64,000 nt of DNA from Serratia marcescens (GTDB lineage: Bacteria > Pseudomonadota > Gammaproteobacteria > Enterobacterales > Enterobacteriaceae). The translations under genes were made by a program, and so were the position numbers. Numbering within the stretch: the first letter of the stretch is position 1; each line of letters begins with the position of its first letter. Location: positions 1,178,001 through 1,242,000 of the forward strand of contig NZ_VFMJ01000001.1 in assembly GCF_006715005.1 (NCBI RefSeq), given 5' to 3'. The notes beneath the pieces were generated by a model. It saw only the letters and a program-made list of their open reading frames with translations. It searched no databases and was not told the DNA's origin. Below, piece by piece: positions 52,663 through 61,788 of this stretch.

Positions 52663-54188
52663 CGTTCGGCTCCTGGGAAAGTGGCGGGGGAAGCATAGCG
52701 GCGCAGCAGCGGCATCGGGCGATAGCGCGCCTCGCCGTAATAGCGTTGCAGGTTTTCCAGCGTCGCCAGAATGTGGGACCAGCCGAGCGCAGCGCCCCAG
52801 GCCAGCGGGCCGCGCGGATAGTTGACGCCGCGCAGCATCGCCAGATCGGTATCTTCGGCACCGGCGACGCCTTTGTTCACCACGTCGAGCGCTTCGTTGG
52901 CCAGCATGGCCAGGGTGCGCATCGTCAGCAGGCCGGGGTAATCCGGCAACGGAATGACCTGCTTGCCGAGGGACTGCAGCAGGCGTATTGCTTTGGCATT
53001 GTGTTGCGCATCGTTTTGCGCCGCGCAGCTGATGGCGATGGCGGAGGCACGCGCATAGTCGGCACAGAGATCGAACAGCACCACGGGCGTTCCACGTTCG
53101 TCAGCCAGTTGGCCGGCGGTTTTACCATTGGTTAACATCAGTGTAACGTCGTCGATCGTGACGTGTGGGCTGGTCTGGCCAGGTTGTTTGATCGCCCCCG
53201 CATTTTCGCTTAGCAGCTGCGCTAAATCGGCCAGCGAAGACCAGTCGCCGTGCAGCGTGACGCGTTGTGGCAGTGCGGCCTGCGCCGGTAGCGCAAAGGC
53301 GATCGCGGCGGCGGATCGCGGCGCGTCGTAGCGGTAGAAACCGCGGCCGGATTTACGGCCGAGGCGCCCGGCGGCCACCAGCTCCTGCTGCACCAGTGAG
53401 GGGGTGAAACGCGGATCCTGATAGAAGGCCTGATATACCGATTCGGTCACGGCGTAATTGACGTCCTGGCCGATCAGATCGGTCAACTGCAGCGGGCCCA
53501 TGGCGAAACCGCCGGCGTCGCGCAATACCGCGTCCAGCGTGGCGGCGTCGGCTACCCGTTCCTCCAGCGCGCGCAGGGTTTCGGCATAGAACGGCCGCGC
53601 CACGCGGTTGACGATAAATCCCGGCGTCGAGCGGCACACGACGCTCTGCTTACCCCAGCGCTGCGCCAGGGCCTGCAGCGCGGCGAGGGTCTCGGCGCCG
53701 GTCTCCAGACCGCTGACGATCTCCACCAGCTTCATCAGCGGCGCCGGGTTGAAGAAGTGCAGCCCGGCCATGCGTTCCGGGTGTTGCAGTGCCCCGGCGA
53801 TGGCGGTGATCGACAGCGAAGAGGTATTGCTGGCGAACAGCGTCGTGGGCGAGCAGAGCGCCTCCAGATCGCGGAACAGGCCCTGTTTGATGGCCAGATT
53901 TTCCGCCACCGCTTCAATCACCAGCGCGCAGTCGGCCAGCTGCTCGAGGGAGTCGGCGCGTTCGAGGCGCGCCAGCAGCGCTTCGGTGGTCGCGGCGTCG
54001 GCCTTGCCGCCGTCTACCCGCTGGCGCAGGCGGCGAGCGAGATCGTCGATCGCGCGCTGGGCGGCGGCGGGCGCGATGTCGAACAGCCGCACCGGATGGC
54101 CGGCGGCGGCGGCCACCTGGGCGATGCCGATGCCCATGGTGCCGGCGCCGATCACCGCCACCTGGCCGTTAAGAAGGGGCGCGTTCAT
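52659..54188 (-). CDS. paaH: 3-hydroxyadipyl-CoA dehydrogenase
   Basis: 509 aa from the ATG at 54188; the frame reaches 54449 inside paaG and is not used. The Rossmann motif VAVIGAGTMGIGIAQ begins at residue 10, followed by the HAD signature (LHFFNPAPLMKLVEIVSG, TPGFIVNRVARPFYAETL) and a second C-terminal HAD-like half (SLGKQVIPLPDYPGLLTMR). It oxidises (S)-3-hydroxyadipyl-CoA with NAD+. Confidence 0.96.
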   Translation of the reverse strand: MNAPLLNGQVAVIGAGTMGIGIAQVAAAAGHPVRLFDIAPAAAQRAIDDLARRLRQRVDGGKADAATTEALLARLERADSLEQLADCALVIEAVAENLAIKQGLFRDLEALCSPTTLFASNTSSLSITAIAGALQHPERMAGLHFFNPAPLMKLVEIVSGLETGAETLAALQALAQRWGKQSVVCRSTPGFIVNRVARPFYAETLRALEERVADAATLDAVLRDAGGFAMGPLQLTDLIGQDVNYAVTESVYQAFYQDPRFTPSLVQQELVAAGRLGRKSGRGFYRYDAPRSAAAIAFALPAQAALPQRVTLHGDWSSLADLAQLLSENAGAIKQPGQTSPHVTIDDVTLMLTNGKTAGQLADERGTPVVLFDLCADYARASAIAISCAAQNDAQHNAKAIRLLQSLGKQVIPLPDYPGLLTMRTLAMLANEALDVVNKGVAGAEDTDLAMLRGVNYPRGPLAWGAALGWSHILATLENLQRYYGEARYRPMPLLRRYASPATFPGAER

Positions 54189-54190
54189 GG

Positions 54191-54982
54191 CTATTTCCCG
54201 CTGAAGTTTGGCGTGCGTTTGGCAAAGAACGCGCTGACGCCTTCGCGGTAGTCGTCGCTGCGGCCGCCCAATCGCTGCAGATCGCGCTCCAGATCGAGCT
54301 GCTGATCGAGGCTGTTGGTGGCCGAGCTGTAGAGGGCTTTCTTGATCAGTCCCAGGCCGTAGGTCGGCTGGGTGGCCAGATGGCGCGCCAGCGTTTGCGT
54401 GCGGTCGGCCAGCTCGTCCGCCGGCACCACCTGCCAGATCATGCCCCATTCCAGCGCCTGCTGGGCGCTGATTTTGTCACCCAGCAAGGCCATGCCCATC
54501 GCGCGGGCGTGGCCGGCCAGCCGCGGCAGGAACCAGCTGCCGCCGGAGTCAGGCACCAACCCCAGACGGCAGAACGACTGAATAAAGCTGGCGTTGTCGG
54601 CGGCGATGACGATATCGCACGCCAGGGCCAACGCGGCACCGGCACCGGCCGCCACGCCGTTGACCGCGCACACCACCGGCTTTGGCAGGGCGGTCAGGCG
54701 ACGGATCAGGGGATTGTAGAAACGTTCGACCGACAGGCCGAGATCCGGCGCCTGTTGGTCGGCGCTGACGTTGCGATCGTTGAGATCTTGCCCGGCGCAG
54801 AAACCGCGCCCGGCGCCGGCGATCAGCAGGCTGCGCACGCTGTCGTCGCGCTCGGCTTGCGTCAATGCTTCGCTCAGTTGGCGATGCATCTCGTCGTTAA
54901 AGCTGTTGAGCCGATCCGGTCGGTTGAGGGTCAGCGTCAACACGCCGGCGTCGAGATGGCTGAGAACCAATGCGTTATCCAT
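54191..54982 (-). CDS. paaG: 2-(1,2-epoxy-1,2-dihydrophenyl)acetyl-CoA isomerase
   Basis: 263 aa crotonase-fold protein. Oxyanion-hole text AGAGRGFCAGQDLNDR and GVAAGAGAALALACD, and QSFCRLGLVPDSGGSWFLP. It isomerises the ring epoxide to the oxepin-CoA. Two bases separate it from paaH and three from paaF. Confidence 0.96.
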   Translation of the reverse strand: MDNALVLSHLDAGVLTLTLNRPDRLNSFNDEMHRQLSEALTQAERDDSVRSLLIAGAGRGFCAGQDLNDRNVSADQQAPDLGLSVERFYNPLIRRLTALPKPVVCAVNGVAAGAGAALALACDIVIAADNASFIQSFCRLGLVPDSGGSWFLPRLAGHARAMGMALLGDKISAQQALEWGMIWQVVPADELADRTQTLARHLATQPTYGLGLIKKALYSSATNSLDQQLDLERDLQRLGGRSDDYREGVSAFFAKRTPNFSGK

Positions 54983-54985
54983 AAA

Positions 54986-55759
54986 TCAGCGCCCCTGATA
55001 GTTTGGCGTACGTTTTTCGAAAAAGGCGGCGATGCCTTCGCGGCGATCGTCGGTAGCGGCCAGGGTGACGAACTGCTGGCGTTCCATCGCCAGTCCCTGG
55101 CTAAGGCCGATCTCCTCGGCCTGTTTCAGCGCCTGTTTGGCGGCGCGCAGCGCCAGCGGCGCCTGACGGCTGATGCGATCGGCAATCTGCTGCGTGCGTT
55201 CCAGCGTCAGGGCATCGACGCACACTTCGCTGATAAGGCCGGCCTGCAGCGCGGTGCGGGCGTCGATGGGCTCGCCGGTCAGCACCATCTGGCTGGCGCG
55301 CGCCTTGCCGACGCAGCGGATCAGGCGCTGGGTGCCCCCGGCGCCCGGCATCAGGCCGAGGGTGATCTCCGGCAGGCCGAAGCGGGCGCTTTCGCCGCCG
55401 ATGACGATGTCGCAGGCCAGCGCCAGCTCGCAGCCGGCGCCCAGGGCATAACCGTTCACCGCCGCCAGCAGCGGCTTGCTGAACTGGGCCAGACGCTGCC
55501 ACAGCTGCGGACGGCGATCCGCCAGCGCGGCCGGCAGATCCTGCTGTTGCAGTTCGTGCAGATCGGCGCCGGCGGCGAAAAAGCGCGCCGCGCCGGCGAT
55601 CACCACGGCGCCTACGCCGCTGTCGGCGTCGGCCTGCTCCAGGCGGGCAACCAGCTGTTCCAGGCACGGCGTGCTCAGGGCATTACGCGCCTCCGGGCGG
55701 TGCAGCGTCAGCGTAACCACGCGGTGCTGCTGTTGATGCAAAATAAACGGGGTGTCCAT
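54986..55759 (-). CDS. paaF: 2,3-dehydroadipyl-CoA hydratase
   Basis: 257 aa crotonase from the ATG at 55759, which sits in a TCCATCG context after the paaE stop; the frame to 55903 overlaps paaE. Motifs AGAARFFAAGADLHEL and GYALGAGCELALACD form the oxyanion hole; ITLGLMPGAGGTQRL carries the catalytic Glu region. It hydrates 2,3-dehydroadipyl-CoA. Confidence 0.96.
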   Translation of the reverse strand: MDTPFILHQQQHRVVTLTLHRPEARNALSTPCLEQLVARLEQADADSGVGAVVIAGAARFFAAGADLHELQQQDLPAALADRRPQLWQRLAQFSKPLLAAVNGYALGAGCELALACDIVIGGESARFGLPEITLGLMPGAGGTQRLIRCVGKARASQMVLTGEPIDARTALQAGLISEVCVDALTLERTQQIADRISRQAPLALRAAKQALKQAEEIGLSQGLAMERQQFVTLAATDDRREGIAAFFEKRTPNYQGR

Positions 55760-55767
55760 CGCGGCTC

Positions 55768-56826
55768 CTAGACGTCGAAGTCCAATACCACGCCGTCGCC
55801 TTTCGGCCACGACTGGCAGCTCAATACGTAGCCCGCCGCCAGCTGATCCGGCTCCAGGCTGTAGTTGACGCCCATCTCCACCTGGCCGGCCTTCAGACGG
55901 CATTTGCAGGTGGCGCAGACGCCGCCTTTGCAGGCGTAGGGCAGGTCGGCGCCCTGGCGCAGCGCGGCGTCGAGAATGCTGTCGTCCTGTTCGCCGACCT
56001 CGATATCCAACCGGCGCCCGTCGAGCAGGATCGCCACCCGGGTAGCGTTGCGATCGCCGCTGTGGCGCGGGCGGGCGACCAGGCCGCTGGTGTTGAAGCG
56101 TTCACTGTGGATGTGGTTGGCCGGGACGCCGGCCTGTTCCAGCACGGTTTGCGCGTCGTCCATCATCGATTCCGGCCCGCAGATAAAGGCGTGGTCATAG
56201 TCGCGGAAATCCAGCAGCGTGCCGCCGATCGCCGTCAGGCGTTCACGGTCGATGCGGCCGCTGAGCAGCGGGCTGTCGAGACTTTCCTGGCTGAACAGGT
56301 ACAGCTGCTGAAAACGCTGCGGGTAGCGGTTTTTCAGATCCGACAGCGCCTCTTTGAACATCATCGAACGGCTGTTGCGGTTGCCGTAGATCAGGGTGAA
56401 GCTGCTGCCCGGTTCGAGCAGCAGCGTCGCCTTGATGATCGACAGCATCGGCGTGATGCCGGAGCCGGCGGCGATCGCCAGGTAGTTGTCGTGGCGCTCT
56501 GCCTGCGGCTGGTAGCCGAAGCGCCCCTGCGGCACCATCACCTCCAGCGCGTCGCCGACCTTCAACATGCGGTTGACGAAGCTGGAGAATCGCCCCTGAT
56601 CGAGAGCCTTCACGCCGATCTGCAGCAGGCCTTCCTGCGGCGAGCTGCAGATCGAGTAGCAACGCCGCAGTTCTTCGCCGTTGACCAACGCCTTGAGCGT
56701 CAGGTGCTGGCCGGGGGTATAGCGGTATTGGTTTTGCAGCTCTTCGGGCACCCGCAGGGTGATGGCTACGGCGTCCGGCGTTTCGCGCTCGATGGCGGCG
56801 ACGTTCAGGCGATGAAAGACCGTCAT
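55768..56826 (-). CDS. paaE: Phenylacetyl-CoA epoxidase reductase subunit
   Basis: 352 aa. FAD/NAD(P)H domain of ferredoxin-reductase type (RYTPGQHLTLKA, AAGSGITPMLSIIKATL, AFICGPESMMDDA), then a C-terminal plant-type 2Fe-2S ferredoxin with PYACKGGVCATCKCRL. It passes electrons from NADPH to the di-iron centre of PaaA. Confidence 0.97.
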   Translation of the reverse strand: MTVFHRLNVAAIERETPDAVAITLRVPEELQNQYRYTPGQHLTLKALVNGEELRRCYSICSSPQEGLLQIGVKALDQGRFSSFVNRMLKVGDALEVMVPQGRFGYQPQAERHDNYLAIAAGSGITPMLSIIKATLLLEPGSSFTLIYGNRNSRSMMFKEALSDLKNRYPQRFQQLYLFSQESLDSPLLSGRIDRERLTAIGGTLLDFRDYDHAFICGPESMMDDAQTVLEQAGVPANHIHSERFNTSGLVARPRHSGDRNATRVAILLDGRRLDIEVGEQDDSILDAALRQGADLPYACKGGVCATCKCRLKAGQVEMGVNYSLEPDQLAAGYVLSCQSWPKGDGVVLDFDV

Positions 56827-56839
56827 GGTGTCAGCGCTC

Positions 56840-57337
56840 CTATATGCATTTGAAATAATCGAACGGTTCCCGGCAGTCGCAGCAGCGGTACAGCGCTTTA
56901 CAGGCGGTGGAGCCGAACTCGCTGATCTTCTCGCTGTGGGTACTGCCGCAGCGCGGACAGGCTACCGGGCCGTGGGCGTGCGGCCGATCGCAGGTGTGGC
57001 CCTGCGGGGGCGCTACGCCGTATTGCCGCAGCCGCTCGCGGGCGTCGGCGTTCATCCAGTCGGTGGTCCAGGCCGGGCTGAGGCGAATGTCCACCTGCAC
57101 CGGGCTGAAACCGGCGGCCGCCAGCCGCTGCTCGATGGCGTTGAGCAAAAATTCGGTGGCCGGGCAGCCGGAATAGGTTGGGGTGAAGGTCACGCGCCAG
57201 CCGGCGCCGTCGCGCACCACGTCGCGCACCATGCCCAAATCGGTGATCGACAGCACCGGTAGCTCGGGATCGCTGATCTGCTGCAGACAGTGCCAAATCT
57301 GTGGGATTTCGGCGGGTTGCAAACGAGTGATGTTCAT
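56840..57337 (-). CDS. paaD: Phenylacetyl-CoA epoxidase maturation protein PaaD
   Basis: 165 aa. N-terminal MIP18/DUF59 domain (DPELPVLSITDLGMVRDV, FTPTYSGCPATEFL) and a C-terminal Cys-rich tail with CPRCGST and RCCDCREPF. It helps assemble the metal centres of the epoxidase; E. coli PaaD has the same layout. 13 bp upstream of paaE. Confidence 0.96.
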   Translation of the reverse strand: MNITRLQPAEIPQIWHCLQQISDPELPVLSITDLGMVRDVVRDGAGWRVTFTPTYSGCPATEFLLNAIEQRLAAAGFSPVQVDIRLSPAWTTDWMNADARERLRQYGVAPPQGHTCDRPHAHGPVACPRCGSTHSEKISEFGSTACKALYRCCDCREPFDYFKCI

Positions 57338-57346
57338 CCCGGCCTC

Positions 57347-58105
57347 CTACCACTGACCGTTTGGATAGGCGCGCTGCAGGAACTGCATCTCTGCCAGCAG
57401 CGGGCCGAGGTGTTCGCTGTGCCGGCCTTGCTTGCCGCCGTGACGAAACGCCTGCTCGGCGGGCAGCGCCAGCGTCGCCTGCCGCAGCGTCTCTTCCACC
57501 TGTGCCAACCAGGGGGCCTGCAGCGTGCGCGGATCGACGGCGATGCCTTGCTCCGCCAACGCCAGCTCCAGCGCGTCGGCGTGGAACAGTTCGGCGGTGA
57601 AGCGCCACAGGTTATCCAGCGACTGTTGGATCTTGCCGTGGCTGATGTCATTGCCGTCACCCAGGCGGATCATCCAGCCGTGGCTGAAGCGCAGGTGGTA
57701 ATCGGCCTCCTTCAACGACTTGGCGGCGATGGCGGCAATCTGCGCATCGCGGCTGCGGCTCAGCGCCTGGTGCAGCTGCACGTGGTAGGCATCGAGCAGG
57801 AACTGACGCACCAGCGTGTCGTTGAAACCGCCGTTCGGCTGTTCCGCCAGCAGCAGGTTATGGAACTGGCGCTCGTCGCGCCCGAAGGCCAGGCTGTCTT
57901 CGCTGCAGGGCGGCCCGGCCAGTTCGGCGGCGTAACCCAGAAAGTTGCGCGCCTGGCCGAGCAGATCGAGCCCGATGTTGGCCAACGCCAGATCGATTTC
58001 CAGCTCGGGCGCGTGGCCGCACCAGGCACACAGGCGCTGGGCGAGGATCAGAGGCGTGTCGCCCTGGCGGAGCAAATAGCTGATGCGCGGATCGTTAACC
58101 GTCAT
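57347..58105 (-). CDS. paaC: Phenylacetyl-CoA epoxidase structural subunit PaaC
   Basis: 252 aa ferritin-like helical protein. AWCGHAPELEIDLALANIGLDLLGQAR is the degenerate metal site region, followed by SLKEADYHLRFSHGWMIRLGDG. It supports and binds PaaA in the PaaAC heterodimer but lacks a working di-iron site. Confidence 0.96.
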   Translation of the reverse strand: MTVNDPRISYLLRQGDTPLILAQRLCAWCGHAPELEIDLALANIGLDLLGQARNFLGYAAELAGPPCSEDSLAFGRDERQFHNLLLAEQPNGGFNDTLVRQFLLDAYHVQLHQALSRSRDAQIAAIAAKSLKEADYHLRFSHGWMIRLGDGNDISHGKIQQSLDNLWRFTAELFHADALELALAEQGIAVDPRTLQAPWLAQVEETLRQATLALPAEQAFRHGGKQGRHSEHLGPLLAEMQFLQRAYPNGQW

Positions 58106-58113
58106 GGTCGCCT

Positions 58114-58401
58114 CTACATGTTCTTGATGCCGTCGGGAATGGTGTAAAACGTCGGATGACGATAGATCTTGTCTTCGGACGGATCGAAGAACGCGCCGCG
58201 ATCTTCCGGCTGCGAGGCGATCAGATGGCGCGATTGCACCACCCAGATCGAGCAGCCTTCGTTGCGGCGCGTGTAGGCGTCGCGGGCGTTTTCCAGCGCC
58301 ATTTGGTCGTCGGCGGCGTGCAGGCTGCCGACGTGGCGATGCGCCAACCCTTGTTTGCTGCGGATAAACACTTCATACAGCGGCCATTCAGCGTGGCTCA
58401 T
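58114..58401 (-). CDS. paaB: Phenylacetyl-CoA epoxidase subunit PaaB
   Basis: 95 aa. EWPLYEVFIRSKQGLAHRHVGSLHA and ARDAYTRRNEGCSIWVVQS are characteristic. It bridges PaaAC dimers into the active epoxidase complex. 8 bp upstream of paaC. Confidence 0.97.
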   Translation of the reverse strand: MSHAEWPLYEVFIRSKQGLAHRHVGSLHAADDQMALENARDAYTRRNEGCSIWVVQSRHLIASQPEDRGAFFDPSEDKIYRHPTFYTIPDGIKNM

Positions 58402-58422
58402 GATTTCGGTTCCTTATGTTGG

Positions 58423-59361
58423 CTATGCGGCGGAGGCGGCGTTTTTCGCGGCGTGGGCCATGGCACCGTCGCGTACCCAGGCGCCGTCCTCCCAGGCGCG
58501 GCGTTTGGCCTGCAGGCGTTCGTGGTTGCATTGACCGCGCCCTTTGATCACCTCATGCAGTTCGCTCCAGTCGATCTCGCCGAAGCGATAGTGGCCGGCG
58601 GCCTCGTCCCAGGTAAGGCTCGGGTCCGGCGCCGTCATGCCCAGCGCCTCAAGCTGCGGCACGGTGTTGTCGACGAATTTCTGCCGCAGCTCATCGTTGC
58701 TGTGGCGTTTGATTTTCCACGCCATGCTCTGGGCGCTGTGAGGGGAGTCGGCGTCGCTCGGGCCGAACATCATCAGCACCGGCCACCAGAAGCGATCGAT
58801 AGCGTCCTGCAACATGGCGCGTTGCGTGTCGCTGCCGTTGGCCATCGCCATCACCGCCTCGTAGCCCTGGCGCTGGTGGAAGCTTTCCTCTTTGCAGATT
58901 TTCACCATTGCTCGCGCATAGGGGCCGTAGGAGGCGCGGCACAGAGCTACCTGGTTGACGATGGCGGCGCCGTCGACCAGCCAGCCGATCACGCCGATAT
59001 CCGCCCAGTTGAGCGTGGGGTAATTGAAGATGGAGGAGTACTTCATCTTGCCGTCGAGCATCTTTTGGTAGATGTCCTGGCGCGAACAGCCGAGGGTCTC
59101 GGCGGCGCTGTAGAGGTACAGACCGTGGCCGGCTTCGTCCTGCACCTTGGCCAGCAACACCGCCTTGCGCCGCAGCGTGGGGGCGCGTGTCAGCCAGTTG
59201 GCTTCCGGCAGCATGCCGATGACTTCCGAGTGGGCGTGTTGGCCGATCTGCCGAATCAGGTTCTGACGGTAGGCGTCCGGCATCCAGTCTTTGGCCTCAA
59301 TGGCGATGTCTGCCGCGATCTTGTCGTCGAAATGCTGCTGATACTGTGCGTCAGTTGTCAT
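58423..59361 (-). CDS. paaA: Phenylacetyl-CoA epoxidase catalytic subunit PaaA
   Basis: 312 aa from the ATG at 59361; the frame to 59415 runs into the operator. Di-iron ligand motifs ExxH are present twice: Glu76-His79 (QDEAGHG) and Glu159-His162 (KEESFHQ). It epoxidises the ring of phenylacetyl-CoA with O2. First gene of the catabolic operon, directly downstream of the PaaX-type operator. Confidence 0.97.
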   Translation of the reverse strand: MTTDAQYQQHFDDKIAADIAIEAKDWMPDAYRQNLIRQIGQHAHSEVIGMLPEANWLTRAPTLRRKAVLLAKVQDEAGHGLYLYSAAETLGCSRQDIYQKMLDGKMKYSSIFNYPTLNWADIGVIGWLVDGAAIVNQVALCRASYGPYARAMVKICKEESFHQRQGYEAVMAMANGSDTQRAMLQDAIDRFWWPVLMMFGPSDADSPHSAQSMAWKIKRHSNDELRQKFVDNTVPQLEALGMTAPDPSLTWDEAAGHYRFGEIDWSELHEVIKGRGQCNHERLQAKRRAWEDGAWVRDGAMAHAAKNAASAA

Positions 59362-59374
59362 GCTTGCCTCTTGG

Positions 59375-59414
59375 TGATTCGTATTTTTCACATTAAACAC
59401 AAAAATGTGAATCA
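59375..59414. promoter_or_regulatory. PaaX operator
   Basis: TGATTC and GAATCA arms separated by 28 bp, with TGATTCG-like extensions as in the PaaX recognition sites of E. coli paa promoters. It begins 14 bp upstream of the paaA start codon. Confidence 0.7.
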
Positions 59415-59511
59415 CTTTAACTAACCATAATGCTACAAACTGATAACAAAAAGATCAAACGAGATTCATGTGGTTTTGCGAGCTTACTCACAAGGAGTTT
59501 AATTATTTGGT

Positions 59512-59536
59512 TGATTTTATTTAACAAATAAAATCA
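59512..59536. repeat. Perfect inverted repeat in paaZ upstream region
   Basis: TGATTTTATTT-AAC-AAATAAAATCA: 11-bp perfect arms and a 3-bp centre, 143 bp upstream of paaZ. The arms begin with TGATT like the PaaX arms but differ afterwards. It may be an operator for another regulator or a hairpin in the leader. Confidence 0.55.
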
Positions 59537-59678
59537 CTTATTCCGTATTAATGGCAGGGGAATCGGCTTGAAAGCGTCTTTTGTTCTCTTTTTGTTAAAA
59601 TTTGATTTGGCGCTGACTGGCATTTATGTGATACGTAATTAAGCTGTATGGTGAAAATTTATGAATTTTGGAGGGCAC

Positions 59679-61745
59679 ATGCAGCAGTTACACAGTTATC
59701 TTTCTGGCGCCTGGGTATATGGGCAGGGAGAGGGCCGCGAGATCCGTCACGCCGTGACCGGTGAAGCGTTGTACCAGGTCTGCTCCGACGGTTTGGCGTT
59801 AGCGGAGAGCCTGAACTATGCCCGCAGCCGCGGCGGCCCGGCGCTGGCGCACATGACATTCCAGCAGCGCGCCCAGATGCTGAAAGCGGTGGCCAAACAC
59901 CTGCTGGCGCATAAAGAGGCGCTGTATCAGATTTCCTATCAAACCGGGGCGACGCGCAGCGACGGCTGGGTTGATATTGAGGGTGGCATCGCCACGCTGT
60001 TCGCCTATGCCGGCATGGCCGGCCGCGATCTGCCTGATGATACCCTGTGGCCGGAGGATGAGCTGATCCCGCTGTCGAAACAGGCGCAGTTTGCCGCCCG
60101 CCACGTACTGACCTCACGTCCGGGCGTGGCGCTGCACATCAACGCCTTCAACTTCCCGTGCTGGGGCATGCTGGAAAAACTGGCGCCGACCTGGCTGGCG
60201 GGCATGCCGGCCATCATCAAGCCGGCCACCGCCACCGCGCAGCTGACGCAGGCGATGGTCAGGCTGATCGTCGACAGTGGGCTGGTGCCGGAAGGGGCGC
60301 TGCAGTTGGTTTGCGGTGGCGTCGGCGACATGTTTGCGCACCTGGATTATCAGGATGCGGTGACTTTCACCGGCTCGGCGCAGACCGGACAGCGGCTGCG
60401 TGCGCATCCGCGCCTGCTGGAAAAATCGATCGCGTTCACCATGGAGGCGGATTCGCTCAACTGCTGCGTGCTGGCGGAGGACGTGACGCCGGAGATGCCC
60501 GAGTTTGCGCTGTTCATCAAAGAAGTGTGCCGTGAAATGACCGCCAAGGCGGGGCAGAAATGCACCGCGATCCGCCGCATCATCGTGCCGGCGGCGCAGG
60601 TGGCGGCGGTGCGTCAGGCCTTGTTGCAGCGCCTGGCGGGGGTGACGGTGGGCGATCCGCAGCTGGAACAGGTGCGCATGGGGGCGTTGGTCAGTCACGA
60701 GCAGCGTGATGATGTGCAAAGCAAGGTGGATTTCCTGCTGCGCAACGGCTGCGAGCCGCTCTGTGGCGCGGCGCTGGATAAGCTGGACGTGCTGGGCGAC
60801 GGCGCGCGCGGCGGGGCGTTTTATCCGCCGACCCTGCTGTATTGCGCCGATCCGTTCACCCATCAGGCGGTGCACGGTACCGAGGCCTTTGGCCCGGTGG
60901 CGACGCTGATGCCGTATGCGGATACCGAGCAGGCGATCGCATTGGCGTTGCTGGGGCAGGGCAGCCTGGCGGGATCGCTGGTCACTGCCGATCCGGCATT
61001 GGCCAAGCGCTTCATTCGCGCGGCGGCCTGCGCCCACGGCCGCATGCTGATTTTGGATGAGCAGGCGGCGGCGGAGTCCACCGGCCACGGTTCGCCGTTG
61101 CCGATGCTGGTGCACGGCGGCCCGGGGCGCGCCGGCGGTGGCGAAGAGTTGGGCGGATTGCGCGCGGTGAAGCACTATATGCAGCGCACGGCGATCCAGG
61201 GCAGCCCGGCGATGCTGGCGGCCATCGGCGGCGAATGGGTGCGCGGCGCACCGGTCGCCGAGCATCCGGTACATCCGTTCCGTAAATACTTCGAGCAGCT
61301 GCAGCTGGGCGACAGCCTGCTGACCGCGCGCCGCACCGTGACCGAAGCGGATATCGTCAACTTCGCCTGCCTGAGCGGCGACCATTTTTACGCGCACATG
61401 GACAAGATCGGCGCCGCCGATTCGTTGTTCGGCGAGCGAGTGGCGCACGGTTACTTTGTGGTGTCCGCCGCGGCCGGGCTGTTTGTCGACGCTGCCGTCG
61501 GGCCGGTGATCGCCAACTACGGCATGGAGAATCTGCGCTTTATCGAACCGGTGAAGATCGGCGACACCATTCAGGTGCGGTTAACCTGCAAGAAGAAGAT
61601 CCGCAAGCCGCAGAAAACCGCCGAAGATCGGCCGCACGGTGTGGTGGTGTGGGATGTCCAGGTGTTGAATCAGGAGCAGCAGCCGGTGGCGCTGTACAGC
61701 ATTCTGACGCTGGTGGCGCGCCAACAGGGGGACTTCGAGGCGTGA
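59679..61745 (+). CDS. paaZ: Bifunctional oxepin-CoA hydrolase/3-oxo-5,6-dehydrosuberyl-CoA semialdehyde dehydrogenase
   Basis: 688 aa from the ATG at 59679 behind GGAGGGCAC; an ATG at 59661 overlaps the RBS. The N-terminal aldehyde dehydrogenase has Glu256 (TMEADSL) and Cys295 (AGQKCTAIR), the same numbers as E. coli PaaZ. The C-terminal MaoC/hotdog hydratase has Asp568 and His573 ([10 protein letters not shown]). It opens the oxepin ring and oxidises the resulting aldehyde. Transcribed alone, divergent from paaA. Confidence 0.97.
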   Translation: MQQLHSYLSGAWVYGQGEGREIRHAVTGEALYQVCSDGLALAESLNYARSRGGPALAHMTFQQRAQMLKAVAKHLLAHKEALYQISYQTGATRSDGWVDIEGGIATLFAYAGMAGRDLPDDTLWPEDELIPLSKQAQFAARHVLTSRPGVALHINAFNFPCWGMLEKLAPTWLAGMPAIIKPATATAQLTQAMVRLIVDSGLVPEGALQLVCGGVGDMFAHLDYQDAVTFTGSAQTGQRLRAHPRLLEKSIAFTMEADSLNCCVLAEDVTPEMPEFALFIKEVCREMTAKAGQKCTAIRRIIVPAAQVAAVRQALLQRLAGVTVGDPQLEQVRMGALVSHEQRDDVQSKVDFLLRNGCEPLCGAALDKLDVLGDGARGGAFYPPTLLYCADPFTHQAVHGTEAFGPVATLMPYADTEQAIALALLGQGSLAGSLVTADPALAKRFIRAAACAHGRMLILDEQAAAESTGHGSPLPMLVHGGPGRAGGGEELGGLRAVKHYMQRTAIQGSPAMLAAIGGEWVRGAPVAEHPVHPFRKYFEQLQLGDSLLTARRTVTEADIVNFACLSGDHFYAHMDKIGAADSLFGERVAHGYFVVSAAAGLFVDAAVGPVIANYGMENLRFIEPVKIGDTIQVRLTCKKKIRKPQKTAEDRPHGVVVWDVQVLNQEQQPVALYSILTLVARQQGDFEA

Positions 61746-61755
61746 TATGCGTTTA

Positions 61756-61780
61756 CCGCCGCCGGTAACGCCGGCGGCGG
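61756..61780. terminator. Bidirectional hairpin between paaZ and kdoO
   Basis: A perfect 10-bp GC-only stem (CCGCCGCCGG / CCGGCGGCGG), loop TAACG, which extends with GTTT/AAAC across one mismatch. The genes on both sides are convergent. Confidence 0.7.
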
Positions 61781-61788
61781 CAAACTCT

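Larger units (their letters stand above)
59362..59678. promoter_or_regulatory. Divergent paaA/paaZ control region
   Basis: 317 bp without a gene. It holds a PaaX-type operator (59375-59414), a perfect 11-bp inverted repeat (59512-59536), and an RBS for paaZ (GGAGG at about 59670). A TGTGA half-site at about 59629 could belong to a CRP site, but no full CRP palindrome is seen. Confidence 0.6.

Noticed and set aside
54189-54449. N-terminal extension of the PaaH frame
   Set aside because: It overlaps paaG, is Arg/Gly-rich, and the ATG at 54188 gives the normal PaaH N-terminus.
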